Shown here piece after piece: positions 53,191-62,824 of a stretch of DNA of 64,000 bases (position 1 is the stretch's first letter; each line of letters starts with the position of its first letter). Where the stretch lies: positions 620,001-684,000 of the forward strand of contig NZ_BLJF01000003.1 in assembly GCF_009932335.1 (NCBI RefSeq). The letters run 5' to 3'. The notes under the pieces were generated by a model. The model ran no database searches and was not told where the DNA came from. It worked only from the letters and a program-made list of their open reading frames with translations. The stretch is from Pseudomonas asiatica. GTDB taxonomy: Bacteria; Pseudomonadota; Gammaproteobacteria; Pseudomonadales; Pseudomonadaceae. Made by a program: the position numbers and the translations under genes.

Positions 53191-53215
53191 CTTCGCGGGC
53201 AAGCACGCCCCTACA
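53191..53215. repeat. Single REP unit between phaC2 and phaZ
   Basis: TTCGCGGGCAAGCACGCCCCTACA resembles one arm of the CGCGGGC-type REP; no inverse partner is next to it. Its end reaches the phaZ stop. Confidence 0.6.
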
Positions 53216-54062
53216 CGCCCGAAACCGGGCGAGGGTGCATGACAGCGCGCTGACGCTCTTGCTGAAGGAACTTCATGATGATCGGGGCGACGGCCTCGGC
53301 CCGGGTGATCAGGAACAGATGGCCGTCGTCGATAATGTGTAGCTGGGCATTGGGAATTCGCCAGGCCAGCAGGCGCATGTTGATCAGCGGGATCAACGGG
53401 TCGTCGTCGCCTGCCAGCACCAGGGTCGGCTGCTGGATCTTGTGCAGCCAATGGATGCTGGTCCAGCCAAGCCCGGCGAACAGCTGCCAGTAGTAGCCCA
53501 TCTTGCCGCCGGATCGCACCTTGGCGGCGTGCTGCATGGCCAGGTCCGGGTCACGCCGGAAGCCGCCGCCATAGATCGTCGGCGCAATGCGGATGACATG
53601 CGACGGCTGCACGTAGCGCCGCGGGCTGGCCATCATCCACAGCACCTTGGGCTTGCCCGGCACCATCACCGCACCGGCGGCAGTGGCGGCCAGCACCAGC
53701 TTCTTGCAGCGCTCGGGGTAGTCGTGGGCGAACTGCTGGGCCAGGGCGCCGCCCCAGGACACACCGATGACATTGACCTGGCCATAGTCGAGGTAGTCGA
53801 GCATGCGTGCCGTCAGCTTGGCCAACCCGGGAAAGCGGTAAGGGTGGCGCGGCGTGGACGAGCCGCCGACCCCGGGCACATCGAAGGCGATGACTTCCAG
53901 GTCCGGGTCCAGCGCCTCGATGAACGGAAACACCAGCTCCAGGTTGGCGCCGATGCCGTTGAAGATCAGCAGCGGCGTCAGATGCGACTTGCCCGGGCGG
54001 ACGGCGGTGCGGATGGACTGGTTGTCCAGCTCGACGGTCCTGAAGATATAGGGTTGCGGCAT
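53211..54062 (-). CDS. phaZ: Intracellular PHA depolymerase
   Basis: Releases (R)-3-hydroxyalkanoic acids from stored polymer, allowing turnover. The 283-residue alpha/beta hydrolase has nucleophile Ser102 (GVSWGGALAQQF) and acid and His residues in LAGDDDPLIP and DDGHLFL. The matching P. putida enzyme has the same length and triad. It is between the two synthase genes. Confidence 0.96.
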   Translation of the reverse strand: MPQPYIFRTVELDNQSIRTAVRPGKSHLTPLLIFNGIGANLELVFPFIEALDPDLEVIAFDVPGVGGSSTPRHPYRFPGLAKLTARMLDYLDYGQVNVIGVSWGGALAQQFAHDYPERCKKLVLAATAAGAVMVPGKPKVLWMMASPRRYVQPSHVIRIAPTIYGGGFRRDPDLAMQHAAKVRSGGKMGYYWQLFAGLGWTSIHWLHKIQQPTLVLAGDDDPLIPLINMRLLAWRIPNAQLHIIDDGHLFLITRAEAVAPIIMKFLQQERQRAVMHPRPVSGV

Positions 54063-54125
54063 GCGCGTGACTCATGGGGTGAAATGAACACCGTGGCGCC
54101 CCGCAGGGGGCCACGGCGCTGCAGC

Positions 54126-55805
54126 TCAACGCTCGTGAACGTAGGTGCCCGGGGATGCCTCGCCAGCGGCATAGGCACGGTTGCCCAGGCGGGTCGGTGC
54201 CTTTTTCAGCTCGCCGGCACGTTCGCCCAGCCAGCTTTGCCAGTGCAGCCACCAGGAGTCCGCATGCTTGGTAGCGTTTTCTTGCCAGGCCACCGGGTCA
54301 CCCGGGCGATCGGCACCGGTCATGAAGCGCGCTTTGGGGTTGCCTGGCGGGTTGAGGATGCTCTGGATATGGCCGCTGTTGGACAGCACGAATTCGATCT
54401 TGCCGCCGAACAGGTGCGCCGAGCGGTAGCACGACTGCCAAGGGGTAATATGGTCATTGGTGCCGGCGAGGCTGTAGATGTCGCATTTGACCTGTTTCAG
54501 ATCGATCGGAGTGCCGCACACTTCCAGGGCGTCCGGGCGCGTCAGCGGGTTGCTCTTGAACATCTCGATCAGGTCGCCATGGAAGGCGGCCGGGAGGCGC
54601 GTGGTGTCGTTGTTCCAGAACAGGATGTCGAACACCGGCGGCTCGTTGCCGAGCAGGTAGTTGTTGACCCAGTAGTTCCAGATCAGGTCGTTGGGGCGCA
54701 TCCAGGCGAACACCTTGGCCATCTCGCTGCCTTCGAGCACGCCGGCCTGGTAGGAGTGGCGCTTGGCGGCCTCCAGGGTCTGCTCGTCGACGAACAGGGC
54801 GACCTGGTTGTCCATGGTGGTGTCCAGCACGCTGACCAGCAGGGTCAGGGCATTGACCTTGTTCTCGCCGAGCGCGGCATAGTGGCCGACCAATGCCGTG
54901 CAGGTGATGCCGCCGGAGCAGGCACCGAGCATGTTCAAGTCCTTGCTGCCGGTTATCGCCAGCACCGCGTCGACCGCCTCCTTGAGCGCATCGATATAGG
55001 TGGACAGGCCCCATTCGCGCTGGGCTTTGGTCGGGTTGCGCCAGCTGATGATGAAGGTCTGCTGCTGTGAGCGCAGGCAGTAGCGCGCCAGGCTCTTTTC
55101 CGGGCTCAGGTCGAATACGTAGAACTTGTTGATTTGCGGCGGCACCACCAGTAGCGGGCGGGCATGCACCTGCTCGGTGATGGGGCTGTACTGGATCAGC
55201 TCCAGCACATCGTTGCGGTACACCACGGCGCCTTCACTGGTGCCCAGGTTCTTGCCCACCTCGAAGGCGTCCATGTTCACCTGGCTGGGCATGCCGCCGT
55301 TGTTGACCAGGTCCTTGGCCAGGTTGGACAGGCCATCGAGCAGGCTCTTGCCGCCTGTTTCGAAAAAGCGTTTGACCGCTGCCGGGTTGGACAGGGTGTT
55401 GGTCGGCGCCATGGCTTCGGTCATCAGGTTGATGACGAACTGGCCACGGCTGATGTCTTGGGGCGAAAGGTCACTGCTGCCGATCCAGTCCTGCAGCTCC
55501 TTGCGCCAGGCCAGATAGGTTTGCAGGTAGCGGCGGTAAAGTGGGTTGTTGCTCCATGCCGGGTCATTGAAGCGACGGTCGTCGCTTTCCGGGGCAAGGC
55601 TGGACTTGCCCAGCAGCACGTTCTTCAGCTCCAGGCCAAAGTGGGCCACATGCTTGGCGCTGTGCAGCGGTTGGCGCACGGCCTGGCGCAGCACGGTGCG
55701 TGCCGAGCTCAACAGGTCCTTGCGACGGATACCGATGACCGGGTTCAGCCCCAGGGTGTTTTCCGAGGCCTGCCGCTGCAGCTCATCGTTGTTCTTGTTA
55801 CTCAT
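54126..55805 (-). CDS. phaC1: PHA synthase 1 (class II)
   Basis: The main medium-chain-length PHA polymerase. The 559-residue protein has catalytic Cys296 in GACSGGIT, the SWRNPTKAQREWGLSTY block and LAGTNDHITPW and NSGHIQSILNPPG for the Asp and His. First gene of phaC1-Z-C2-D. A CA motif at codons 3-6 (AACAAGAACAAC) is a probable Hfq/Crc site, matching reports that Crc limits PhaC1 translation in P. putida. Confidence 0.97.
   Translation of the reverse strand: MSNKNNDELQRQASENTLGLNPVIGIRRKDLLSSARTVLRQAVRQPLHSAKHVAHFGLELKNVLLGKSSLAPESDDRRFNDPAWSNNPLYRRYLQTYLAWRKELQDWIGSSDLSPQDISRGQFVINLMTEAMAPTNTLSNPAAVKRFFETGGKSLLDGLSNLAKDLVNNGGMPSQVNMDAFEVGKNLGTSEGAVVYRNDVLELIQYSPITEQVHARPLLVVPPQINKFYVFDLSPEKSLARYCLRSQQQTFIISWRNPTKAQREWGLSTYIDALKEAVDAVLAITGSKDLNMLGACSGGITCTALVGHYAALGENKVNALTLLVSVLDTTMDNQVALFVDEQTLEAAKRHSYQAGVLEGSEMAKVFAWMRPNDLIWNYWVNNYLLGNEPPVFDILFWNNDTTRLPAAFHGDLIEMFKSNPLTRPDALEVCGTPIDLKQVKCDIYSLAGTNDHITPWQSCYRSAHLFGGKIEFVLSNSGHIQSILNPPGNPKARFMTGADRPGDPVAWQENATKHADSWWLHWQSWLGERAGELKKAPTRLGNRAYAAGEASPGTYVHER
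55788..55799 (-). promoter_or_regulatory. Crc/Hfq CA motif in phaC1
   Basis: AACAAGAACAAC lies in codons 3-6 of phaC1. It fits the A-rich pattern bound by Hfq and Crc at starts of translation, and Crc is reported to reduce PhaC1 synthesis when carbon and nitrogen are balanced. Confidence 0.7.
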
Positions 55806-55992
55806 CTACGACGCTCCGTTGTCCTGAGACGAGTACCGGTTTCTGTGGCGGGTGCACAGTTCTGAGCCCGGTACTGCTACTCGGGTGACCAGTGATAAGG
55901 AACAGCGGTGCTGCGAGGGTTCTGGCTACCTGCAATTTGATGCAGGGAACTTGCCACCCCCCATTGGTTACCCGACTTTCATGTAATGCGCA

Positions 55993-56016
55993 AGACAGCC
56001 CGTCACTGGGCTGTCT
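55993..56016. terminator. Hairpin after the DUF971 gene
   Basis: AGACAGCCC and GGGCTGTCT form a perfect 9-bp stem with a 6-base loop between the DUF971 gene and the phaC1 leader. No long T-run follows, so termination strength is uncertain. Confidence 0.5.
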
Positions 56017-56074
56017 GTAAGGTATTCAAACAAATGAATTTAGAAAATGCGCTCTAAATCCTGAAGGCCTTGCG

Positions 56075-56452
56075 CTAGAGCATGAGTTTGACCACCGACT
56101 CGGCGGGGTCGCGGGATTTGCCGGCCTTGTGCAGTTCGTCGAGGTACTCGGCCCACAGCTGTTCCTGGCGCAGGCACAGCTGCTCGAGGTATTCCCAGGT
56201 GAACAGGCCGCTGTCATGGCCGTCGTCGAAGGTCAGTTTCAGTGCGTATTGCCCGGCAGGTTCCAGCCCGCTGAGGCCGACGTTGATCTTGCCGAACTGC
56301 AGGATGGGGTTGCCGTGGCCCTGAACCTCGGCGGAGGGGGAGTGCACGCGCAGGAATTCGGCGGGCAGGTGGTAGACCTCGCCGGGGGCGTAGGTGAGGC
56401 TGAGGGTTTTCGAGGCTTTGTGCAGGTTGATGGCGGTGGGCAGGCGGGCCAT
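56075..56452 (-). CDS. DUF971 protein, GBBH-like N-terminal domain
   Basis: A 125-residue single-domain protein resembling the N-terminal domain of gamma-butyrobetaine hydroxylase (DUF971). Seen: SKTLSLTYAPGEVYHLPAEFLRVHSPSAEV and LTFDDGHDSGLFTWEYLEQL. The domain is often tied to Fe-S or metal proteins, but its role is unknown. Start ATG 56452; the frame to 56605 overlaps a REP pair. It lies downstream of hslU on the same strand. Confidence 0.83.
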   Translation of the reverse strand: MARLPTAINLHKASKTLSLTYAPGEVYHLPAEFLRVHSPSAEVQGHGNPILQFGKINVGLSGLEPAGQYALKLTFDDGHDSGLFTWEYLEQLCLRQEQLWAEYLDELHKAGKSRDPAESVVKLML

Positions 56453-56510
56453 GGGCGGAATCTCTCGGGAGCTGATGGTGCACAGCTTCAGGAGATTCGG
56501 GGGATTGTGC

Positions 56511-56614
56511 AAGGGGCTGCTTTGCAGCCCATCGCGACACAAGGCCGCTCCGACAGGAGATCGCGTTCCCTTGTAGGAGCGGCCTTGCGTCGCGATGGGC
56601 CGCAAGGCGGCCCC
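56511..56614. repeat. REP pair (GTAGGAGC type)
   Basis: GGGGCTGCTTTGCAGCCC hairpin, REP unit ATCGCGACACAAGGCCGCTCC and its inverse, and a GGGCCGC-AAG-GCGGCCC hairpin. It lies between hslU and the DUF971 gene. Confidence 0.88.
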
Positions 56615-56622
56615 CTGCGGTC

Positions 56623-57966
56623 TTACAGGATGTAACGCGACAGGTCTTCGTTCTGCGCCAGCTCACCCAGGTGGCTGTTCACATACGCCGCGTCGATCTG
56701 GATCGGCGCTTCGTCATGGGTGCTGGCCAGGTCGCCAGCGCTGAACGACACCTCTTCGAGCAAACGCTCGAGCAGGGTGTGCAGGCGGCGGGCACCGATG
56801 TTCTCGGTCTTCTCGTTCACCTGGTAGGCAATCTCGGCCAGGCGCTTGATACCGTCGGCGAGGAACTCGATATTCAGGCCTTCGGTCTTGAGCAGGGCCT
56901 GGTACTGTTCGGTCAGCGACGCGTGCGGCTCCTGCAGGATGCGCTCGAAGTCTTCCGGGGTCAGGGCCTTGAGCTCTACACGGATCGGCAGGCGGCCTTG
57001 CAGTTCGGGCACCAGGTCGCTCGGCTTGCTCAGGTGGAACGCACCCGAGGCAATGAACAGGATGTGGTCGGTCTTGACCATGCCCAGCTTGGTGTTGACG
57101 GTGCAGCCTTCGATCAGCGGCAGCAGGTCGCGCTGCACGCCTTCACGGGACACGTCGGCGCCGCCAACATTGCCGCGCTTGGCAACCTTGTCGATTTCGT
57201 CGATGAACACGATGCCGTGCTGCTCGACAGCTTCCAGGGCCTTGGCCTTGAGTTCTTCCTCGTTGACCAGGCGGCTCGCTTCTTCATCGCGAACCATCTT
57301 CAGCGCCTCTTTAACCTTCAGCTTGCGCGCCTTGCGCTTGCCTTTGCCCATGTTGGCGAACAGGCTCTGCAGCTGGTTGGTCATTTCTTCCATGCCGGGC
57401 GGCGCGGCAATTTCGACGCCCACGGCATCGGCCACTTCGATCTCGATTTCCTTGTCGTCCAGCTGGCCTTCGCGCAGGCGTTTGCGGAACAGCTGGCGGG
57501 TGTTGGAATCGGTGCTGGTCTGCGCGGCTTCTTCGGCGAAGCTGCTGACCCGCGCCTGCGGCAGCAGGGCGTCGAGGATGCGGTCTTCGGCGGCGTCTTC
57601 GGCGCGGTGGCGCACGCGGATGATCTCTTGCTCACGCAGCATCTTCAGCGCGGCATCGGCCAGGTCGCGGATGATCGACTCGACGTCGCGGCCCACGTAG
57701 CCCACTTCGGTGAACTTGGTGGCTTCGACCTTGAGGAACGGCGCGTTGGCCAGCTTGGCCAGGCGGCGGGCGATTTCGGTCTTGCCGACGCCGGTAGGGC
57801 CGATCATCAGGATGTTCTTCGGGGTCACTTCGGCGCGCAGCTCGGCGGGGAGCTGCATGCGCCGCCAGCGGTTGCGTAGGGCGATGGCCACGGCGCGCTT
57901 GGCGTCGTCCTGGCCGATGATGTGGCGGTTGAGTTCGTGGACGATCTCGCGGGGGGTCATGGACAT
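56623..57966 (-). CDS. hslU: ATP-dependent protease ATPase subunit HslU
   Basis: AAA+ unfoldase that feeds proteins to HslV. The 447-residue protein has Walker [10 protein letters not shown], the I-domain in the middle, Walker B VFIDEIDK and the C-terminal [13 protein letters not shown] tail (NEDLSRYIL) that docks into HslV. Start ATG 57966 matches the usual length; the frame to 58017 is upstream. Confidence 0.97.
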   Translation of the reverse strand: MSMTPREIVHELNRHIIGQDDAKRAVAIALRNRWRRMQLPAELRAEVTPKNILMIGPTGVGKTEIARRLAKLANAPFLKVEATKFTEVGYVGRDVESIIRDLADAALKMLREQEIIRVRHRAEDAAEDRILDALLPQARVSSFAEEAAQTSTDSNTRQLFRKRLREGQLDDKEIEIEVADAVGVEIAAPPGMEEMTNQLQSLFANMGKGKRKARKLKVKEALKMVRDEEASRLVNEEELKAKALEAVEQHGIVFIDEIDKVAKRGNVGGADVSREGVQRDLLPLIEGCTVNTKLGMVKTDHILFIASGAFHLSKPSDLVPELQGRLPIRVELKALTPEDFERILQEPHASLTEQYQALLKTEGLNIEFLADGIKRLAEIAYQVNEKTENIGARRLHTLLERLLEEVSFSAGDLASTHDEAPIQIDAAYVNSHLGELAQNEDLSRYIL

Positions 57967-58042
57967 GATGAAAATGGTCCTCGGGCGGAGTGAATCAGCG
58001 TGGAAAAACCCCATCACCGGGATGAGGCGCCAGAACAGCTGA

Positions 58043-58573
58043 TCAGTCGGCCAGGTCCTGCTCCTCGATGGTCAGGTTGTGGTTGGTGAACACGCAGATG
58101 TCGCCGGCGATGTTCAGGGCGGTCTCGGCGATTTCACGGGCCGAGAGGTCGGTCTTGTTCAGCAGGGCGCGGGCTGCGGCCTGGGCGTAGGCGCCGCCGG
58201 AACCCATGGCGATCAGGCCGTCTTCGGGTTCGACCACGTCGCCGTTGCCGGTGATGATCAGGGAGGCGTCCTTGTTGGCCACGGCCAGCATGGCTTCCAG
58301 GCGGCTCAGGGAGCGGTCGGTACGCCATTCCTTGGCCAGCTCGACGGCGGCGCGGACCAGGTGGCCCTGATGTTTTTCAAGCTGGCCTTCAAAGCGCTCG
58401 AAAAGGGTGAACGCATCGGCGGTGGCGCCGGCGAAGCCCGCGATGACCTGGCCGTGGTACAGGCGGCGCACCTTCTTGGCGTTGCCTTTCATCACGGTGT
58501 TGCCGAGGGATACCTGGCCGTCGCCGCCCATGACGACTTTGCCGTTACGGCGGACAGAAACGATGGTGGTCAA
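58043..58573 (-). CDS. hslV: ATP-dependent protease peptidase subunit HslV
   Basis: N-terminal-nucleophile peptidase that pairs with HslU. The start is TTG 58573 with GGAG upstream; it gives [14 protein letters not shown], and removal of Met exposes catalytic Thr1. The proteolytic chemistry fixes this start, since the ATG at 58621 would add 16 residues before the Thr. The 176-residue length is typical. hslU follows after 76 bases. Confidence 0.97.
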   Translation of the reverse strand: MTTIVSVRRNGKVVMGGDGQVSLGNTVMKGNAKKVRRLYHGQVIAGFAGATADAFTLFERFEGQLEKHQGHLVRAAVELAKEWRTDRSLSRLEAMLAVANKDASLIITGNGDVVEPEDGLIAMGSGGAYAQAAARALLNKTDLSAREIAETALNIAGDICVFTNHNLTIEEQDLAD

Positions 58574-58680
58574 GGGGAGAGTCTCCACGCAGCGGGGCGA
58601 AAGTGCCTGATGCAGACTCATATGGGGGTGGGGGGAAGGATTTCAACCGTGGGGGATGAATGGTAGGTGTTCCCTTGTAC

Positions 58681-58774
58681 TGGCCTCATCGCCGGCAAGC
58701 CAGCTCCCACACGGATATCACAGGCATTGAGGGCAGTGATTTCCTGTGGGAGCTGGCTTGCCGGCGATGAGGCC
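58681..58774. repeat. REP pair (GCCGGC type)
   Basis: TGGCCTCATCGCCGGCAAGC unit and its inverse, between hslV and the pyrC' gene. Confidence 0.87.
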
Positions 58775-58786
58775 AGTGAGGGTTAC

Positions 58787-60058
58787 TCAGGCCTCGTGGC
58801 AGACATGCCCATCGACCAAGGTATAACGCACCGCACCCGGCAGGCAGTGGCCGATGAACGGGCAGTTCTCACCGCGGGAGAACCACTGCTCGCCGGCCAC
58901 GGTCGAGGCTTGCGGGTCGAACAGCACCAGGTCGGCCGCGCCACCCACTTTCAGCTCGCCGGCCGGCAGGCGCAGGGCCGCCGCCGGGCCGCTGCTCAGG
59001 CGGGCCAGCAAGGTTGGCAGGTCGAGCAGGCCGTCCTGCACCAGGGTCATGGCCAGCGGCAGCAGCAGCTCGACGCTGCTGATGCCCGGCTCGGTGGCGC
59101 CGAACGGGGCCAGCTTGGCGTCGCGCTCGTGCGGCTGGTGGTGGCTGGAAATCGCCTGGATCACCCCCGACTTCACCGCCGCACGCAGGCCGTCACGGTC
59201 GGCGGCGGTGCGCAGCGGTGGCTGCACGTGGTACAGGCTGGAGAACTCACGCAGCGACTCGTCGGTAAGGATCAGTTGGTACAGCGCCACATCGGCGGTC
59301 ACCGGCAGGCCAAGCTGCTGGGCCTGCTCGATCAGCCGCGCGCCACGGGCGCTGGTGATCTGGGTGAAGTGCGCACGCACGCCGGTCTGTTCCACCAGCA
59401 GCAGGTTGCGCGCCAGGGCCACGGTCTCGGCGGTTTCCGGAATGCCCGGCAGGCCGAGGAAGCTGGCCATGGCACCTTCGTGGGCCAGGCCACCCTGGGC
59501 CAAGTCGCGGTCCTGGGAGTGGAACACCACGGTCAGGTCGAAGGTGGCGGCGTATTCCAGGGCGCGGGCCAAGGTACGGTTGTTGGGGATTTCCTTCAGA
59601 CCATTGCCGAAGGCCACGCAGCCGGTGTCGCGCAGGGCCACCAGCTCGGCCAGTTGCTCGCCTTCCAGGCCCTTGGTCAGGGCGCCGATCGGGTAGACCT
59701 TGCTGTTGGCGGCCTCGCGGGCGCGGTCAAGGATAAGCTCGGCCACGGCCGAGGTGTCCAGCACCGGCTTGGTCTGCGGCGGGCAGCACAGGCTGGTGAC
59801 ACCGCCGGCGACGGCGGCGCGGGTTTCACTGGCGATGTTGCCTTTGCGGCTGTAGCCCGGCTCGCGCAGGGACACGCCGAGGTCGACCAGGCCGGGTGCG
59901 GCGACCAGGCCATCAGCCTGGATCGTGCGGCTGGCGCTGAAGCCGGCCGGGGCTGCACCGATGGCGGCAATGCGGCCGCCGTCCAGGTGCAGGTCGGTGA
60001 CCTGGTCCAGGCCGCTGTTCGGGTCGATGACCCGGGCGCCGAGAATACTGATGGTCAC
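58787..60058 (-). CDS. pyrC': Inactive dihydroorotase-like PyrC'
   Basis: A 423-residue dihydroorotase homologue. The metal-binding HxH expected near residue 60 is replaced by [11 protein letters not shown], so the metal site is missing. In P. putida this protein is needed to assemble active aspartate carbamoyltransferase with PyrB. It starts four bases within the end of pyrB (overlap), consistent with a 1:1 complex. Confidence 0.93.
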   Translation of the reverse strand: MTISILGARVIDPNSGLDQVTDLHLDGGRIAAIGAAPAGFSASRTIQADGLVAAPGLVDLGVSLREPGYSRKGNIASETRAAVAGGVTSLCCPPQTKPVLDTSAVAELILDRAREAANSKVYPIGALTKGLEGEQLAELVALRDTGCVAFGNGLKEIPNNRTLARALEYAATFDLTVVFHSQDRDLAQGGLAHEGAMASFLGLPGIPETAETVALARNLLLVEQTGVRAHFTQITSARGARLIEQAQQLGLPVTADVALYQLILTDESLREFSSLYHVQPPLRTAADRDGLRAAVKSGVIQAISSHHQPHERDAKLAPFGATEPGISSVELLLPLAMTLVQDGLLDLPTLLARLSSGPAAALRLPAGELKVGGAADLVLFDPQASTVAGEQWFSRGENCPFIGHCLPGAVRYTLVDGHVCHEA

Positions 60059-61059
60059 TGGGCGTTCTCCTGGTCGAATTGACGTTGCGCGTTCTGCCCG
60101 CTCATGGCCATGGACAGCACGGCCATGCGCACGGCGATGCCGTAGGTGACCTGGTTGAGGATCACCGAGTGCTTGCCGTCGGCCACCGCCGACTCGATTT
60201 CCACGCCGCGGTTGATCGGGCCCGGGTGCATGACGATGGCGTCGGGCTTGGCCCCGGCCAGGCGCGCGGTGGTCAGGCCGAACAGGCGGTAGAACTCGCC
60301 TTCGCTGGGCAGCAGGCCGCCGGCCATGCGCTCACGCTGCAGGCGCAGCATGATCACCACGTCGACGTCCTTCAGGCCTTCGGCGAGGTCCGTGTAGACC
60401 TTCACGCCGTACTGCTCGATACCGATCGGGATCAGGGTTTTCGGGCCGATCACGCGGATGTCCGGGCAGCCCAGCGCTTTGAGCGCCAGCATGTCGGAGC
60501 GGGCCACGCGCGAGTGCAGGATGTCGCCGACGATGGCCACCGACAGGTTCTCGAAGCTGCCCTTGTGGCGGCGGATGGTGAGCATGTCGAGCATGCCCTG
60601 GGTCGGGTGCGCATGGCGGCCGTCACCGCCGTTGATCACGGCAACTTCCGGGCACACGTGCTCGGCGATGAAGTGCGCGGCCCCGGAATCGGAGTGACGC
60701 ACCACGAACATGTCGGCGGCCATGGCTTCGAGGTTGCGCAGGGTATCGAACAGGGTTTCGCCCTTGCTGGTCGAGGAGGTCGACACGTTCAGGCTGATCA
60801 CGTCTGCCGACAGGCGTTGGGCCGCCAGTTCGAACGTGGTACGGGTACGGGTGGAGTTCTCGAAGAACACGTTGCACACAGTCTTGCCGCGCAGCAACGG
60901 GACTTTCTTCACGGCCCGGGCACCGACTTCCAGGAAGGAGTCGGCGGTGTCGAGGATCTCGGTGAGCAGTTCGCGGGGCAAACCGTCGAGCGAGAGGAAG
61001 TGGCGCAGCTGGCCCTGATCATTGAGCTGCAGCGGGCGCTTGGCGTCGATTGGCGTCAT
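60055..61059 (-). CDS. pyrB: Aspartate carbamoyltransferase catalytic subunit
   Basis: Makes N-carbamoyl-aspartate from carbamoyl phosphate and aspartate. The 334-residue protein has [13 protein letters not shown] (phosphate site) and the [11 protein letters not shown] block. The N-terminal extension before [11 protein letters not shown] is typical of the pseudomonad class A enzyme. pyrR is 12 bases upstream; pyrC' overlaps its end. Confidence 0.97.
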   Translation of the reverse strand: MTPIDAKRPLQLNDQGQLRHFLSLDGLPRELLTEILDTADSFLEVGARAVKKVPLLRGKTVCNVFFENSTRTRTTFELAAQRLSADVISLNVSTSSTSKGETLFDTLRNLEAMAADMFVVRHSDSGAAHFIAEHVCPEVAVINGGDGRHAHPTQGMLDMLTIRRHKGSFENLSVAIVGDILHSRVARSDMLALKALGCPDIRVIGPKTLIPIGIEQYGVKVYTDLAEGLKDVDVVIMLRLQRERMAGGLLPSEGEFYRLFGLTTARLAGAKPDAIVMHPGPINRGVEIESAVADGKHSVILNQVTYGIAVRMAVLSMAMSGQNAQRQFDQENAQ

Positions 61060-61071
61060 CGCGGGGGACTC

Positions 61072-61590
61072 TTAAAGGGCGGAAGCGGAGGCGAGGTCCT
61101 GGCGCTCGAGGGCGAGCGGTGCGGGTCCGGTCAATTTTACCCGTTCATGGGGGGGCAGCGACAGGGTGGCGCCGAGTACATTCGGGCGGATTGGCAGTTC
61201 GCCGGCATCCAGGTCCAGCAAGCAGACCAGAGTGACGCTGGCCGGGCGGCCATAATCGAACAGTTCGTTGAGCGCGGCGCGTACCGTGCGGCCGCTCATC
61301 AGCACGTCATCCACCAGCACCAGGTGCTGGCCCTCGACCTCGAACGGCAGCTCGGGCGGGCGCACTTGCGGGTGCAGGCCGTTCTGGCTGAAGTCGTCGC
61401 GATAGAACGAGACGTCCAGAGTGCCCATGGGGCTGGTGTCGCCCATGGCTTCCTGCAGGGCCTGGGCAACCCAGACGCCGCCGGTGCGGATACCGATGTA
61501 GCGCGGTTCGGTAATTGCCCGGCGCGCCAGGTGGGCACGAAGGTCGACAGCCATCTGCCGAATCAGGTCGGCGGGATTGGGTAGGCTCAT
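61072..61590 (-). CDS. pyrR: PyrR bifunctional regulator / uracil phosphoribosyltransferase
   Basis: A 172-residue type I phosphoribosyltransferase with PRPP motif [19 protein letters not shown]. In pseudomonads PyrR is a pyr regulator or UPRTase-like protein. Start ATG 61590 gives MSLPNPADL; the frame to 61731 reads out of the ruvX gene. It is followed by pyrB on the same strand. Confidence 0.94.
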   Translation of the reverse strand: MSLPNPADLIRQMAVDLRAHLARRAITEPRYIGIRTGGVWVAQALQEAMGDTSPMGTLDVSFYRDDFSQNGLHPQVRPPELPFEVEGQHLVLVDDVLMSGRTVRAALNELFDYGRPASVTLVCLLDLDAGELPIRPNVLGATLSLPPHERVKLTGPAPLALERQDLASASAL

Positions 61591-61639
61591 TGCGGGCTCC
61601 TCGGAAGGGTGCGCCGGGCGGGGCCGGCGGCAAAGATGA

Positions 61640-62077
61640 TCAGGTATTGGCCTCCAGCCAGCCTTGCAGCAACAGGGCGGCGGCGATGGCATCGACCGGG
61701 TTGTCGCGGTAGCTGCCGCGCTGGCCGCCACGGGCCATGCGCTCGCCCTTGGCCTCGAAGGTGGTCAGGCGTTCGTCGTGGGTGTGCACGGGCAGGTTGA
61801 AGCGGCCGTTCAGGCGGCGGGCGAACTTTTCTGCGCGGGCGCTCATTTCGCTGGGGGTGCCGTCCATGTTTAGCGGCAGGCCGACGACGATGGCGTCGGG
61901 CTTCCATTCGGCAATCAGCTTTTCCACCTGGGCCCAGTCCGGCACGCCGTTCTGTGCTTTCAGTGTGCAAAGCTCGCGGGCCTGGCCGGTAACCACCTGG
62001 CCGACGGCTACGCCGATCTGTTTGCTGCCGTAGTCGAAGCCCAGCAGCAGACGCAGTTCAGGGTGCAGTTCGGCCAT
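61640..62077 (-). CDS. ruvX: YqgF/RuvX Holliday junction resolvase-like
   Basis: A 145-residue RNase H-fold protein of the YqgF family, needed for pre-16S rRNA 5' processing and formerly called a putative resolvase. Motifs: [33 protein letters not shown], and DERLTTFEA. Start ATG 62077 overlaps the algH stop by one base (TGATG). The long frame running to 62764 is another gene's shadow. Confidence 0.95.
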   Translation of the reverse strand: MAELHPELRLLLGFDYGSKQIGVAVGQVVTGQARELCTLKAQNGVPDWAQVEKLIAEWKPDAIVVGLPLNMDGTPSEMSARAEKFARRLNGRFNLPVHTHDERLTTFEAKGERMARGGQRGSYRDNPVDAIAAALLLQGWLEANT

Positions 62078-62646
62078 CAGGCGTGGCCCGCCTGGCTGGT
62101 CAGCAGGTTCAGGTTGATCCCCAGGCTGGCGGCGGCGGCTTCCAGGCGCAGGTCGCTGGTCAGGCCGAAGATGATTTCCGGGTCGAACGGGCAGTTGAGC
62201 CAGGCGTTGTCGGCAAGCTCCGCTTCCAGTTGGCCCGCTTCCCAGCCGGCATAGCCCAGGGTGATCAGGCTCTGTTTCGGGCCTACCCCGGCGGCGATGG
62301 CAAGCAATATATCCTGCGAGGTGGTCAGCGACAGCCCTTCCAGCGCCACGGTGGCCTGGAAACTGCATTCGCTGCTGTGCAGTACGAAGCCACGGTCGGT
62401 CTGTACCGGGCCACCTTGGTAGATCGGCACCTGCAAGGTGCTGGCCGGTGGCATTTCGTCCGGGCGCAGCTGCTCGAGGATGTCGGCCAGGTTCAGCTCC
62501 TGCGGCCGGTTGACCACCAGGCCCATGGCGCCATGGGCGTTGTGCTCGACGATGTACGTGAGGGTCTGGGCGAAGTTCGGATCGGCCATGTGTGGCATGG
62601 CGATCAGGAACTGATGCTTGAGGTAGCTCGGCGTGAGGGTTTTCAT
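62077..62646 (-). CDS. algH: YqgE/AlgH family protein
   Basis: A 189-residue protein of the YqgE/AlgH family; first described as a possible alginate transcription regulator, biochemical role unclear. Seen: YLKHQFLIAMPHMADPNF, GAMGLVVNRP, GGPVQTDRGFVLHS and LGYAGWEAGQLEAE. Start ATG 62646. It overlaps ruvX and leads ruvX-pyrRBC'. Confidence 0.94.
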   Translation of the reverse strand: MKTLTPSYLKHQFLIAMPHMADPNFAQTLTYIVEHNAHGAMGLVVNRPQELNLADILEQLRPDEMPPASTLQVPIYQGGPVQTDRGFVLHSSECSFQATVALEGLSLTTSQDILLAIAAGVGPKQSLITLGYAGWEAGQLEAELADNAWLNCPFDPEIIFGLTSDLRLEAAAASLGINLNLLTSQAGHA

Positions 62647-62701
62647 GGGGGATAGTGTGGCGCCAGGTGGCGAGGCTGACAAGGTGCTCGGCATGGCTGT
62701 T

Positions 62702-62820
62702 TTGGGGCTGCTGTGCAGCCCATCGCCGGCAAGCCAGCTCCCACACCGATCGCATCGATCTCAAGCCACATGCTATCCCTGTGGGAGCTGGCTTGCCGGC
62801 GATGGGGCGCGAAGCGGCCC
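62702..62820. repeat. REP pair (GCCGGC type)
   Basis: GGGGCTGCTGTGCAGCCC hairpin, REP unit ATCGCCGGCAAGCCAGCTCC and its inverse, then GGGGCGCGAAGCGGCCC-like flank. It lies between the tonB-like gene and algH. Confidence 0.86.
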
Positions 62821-62824
62821 TGAT

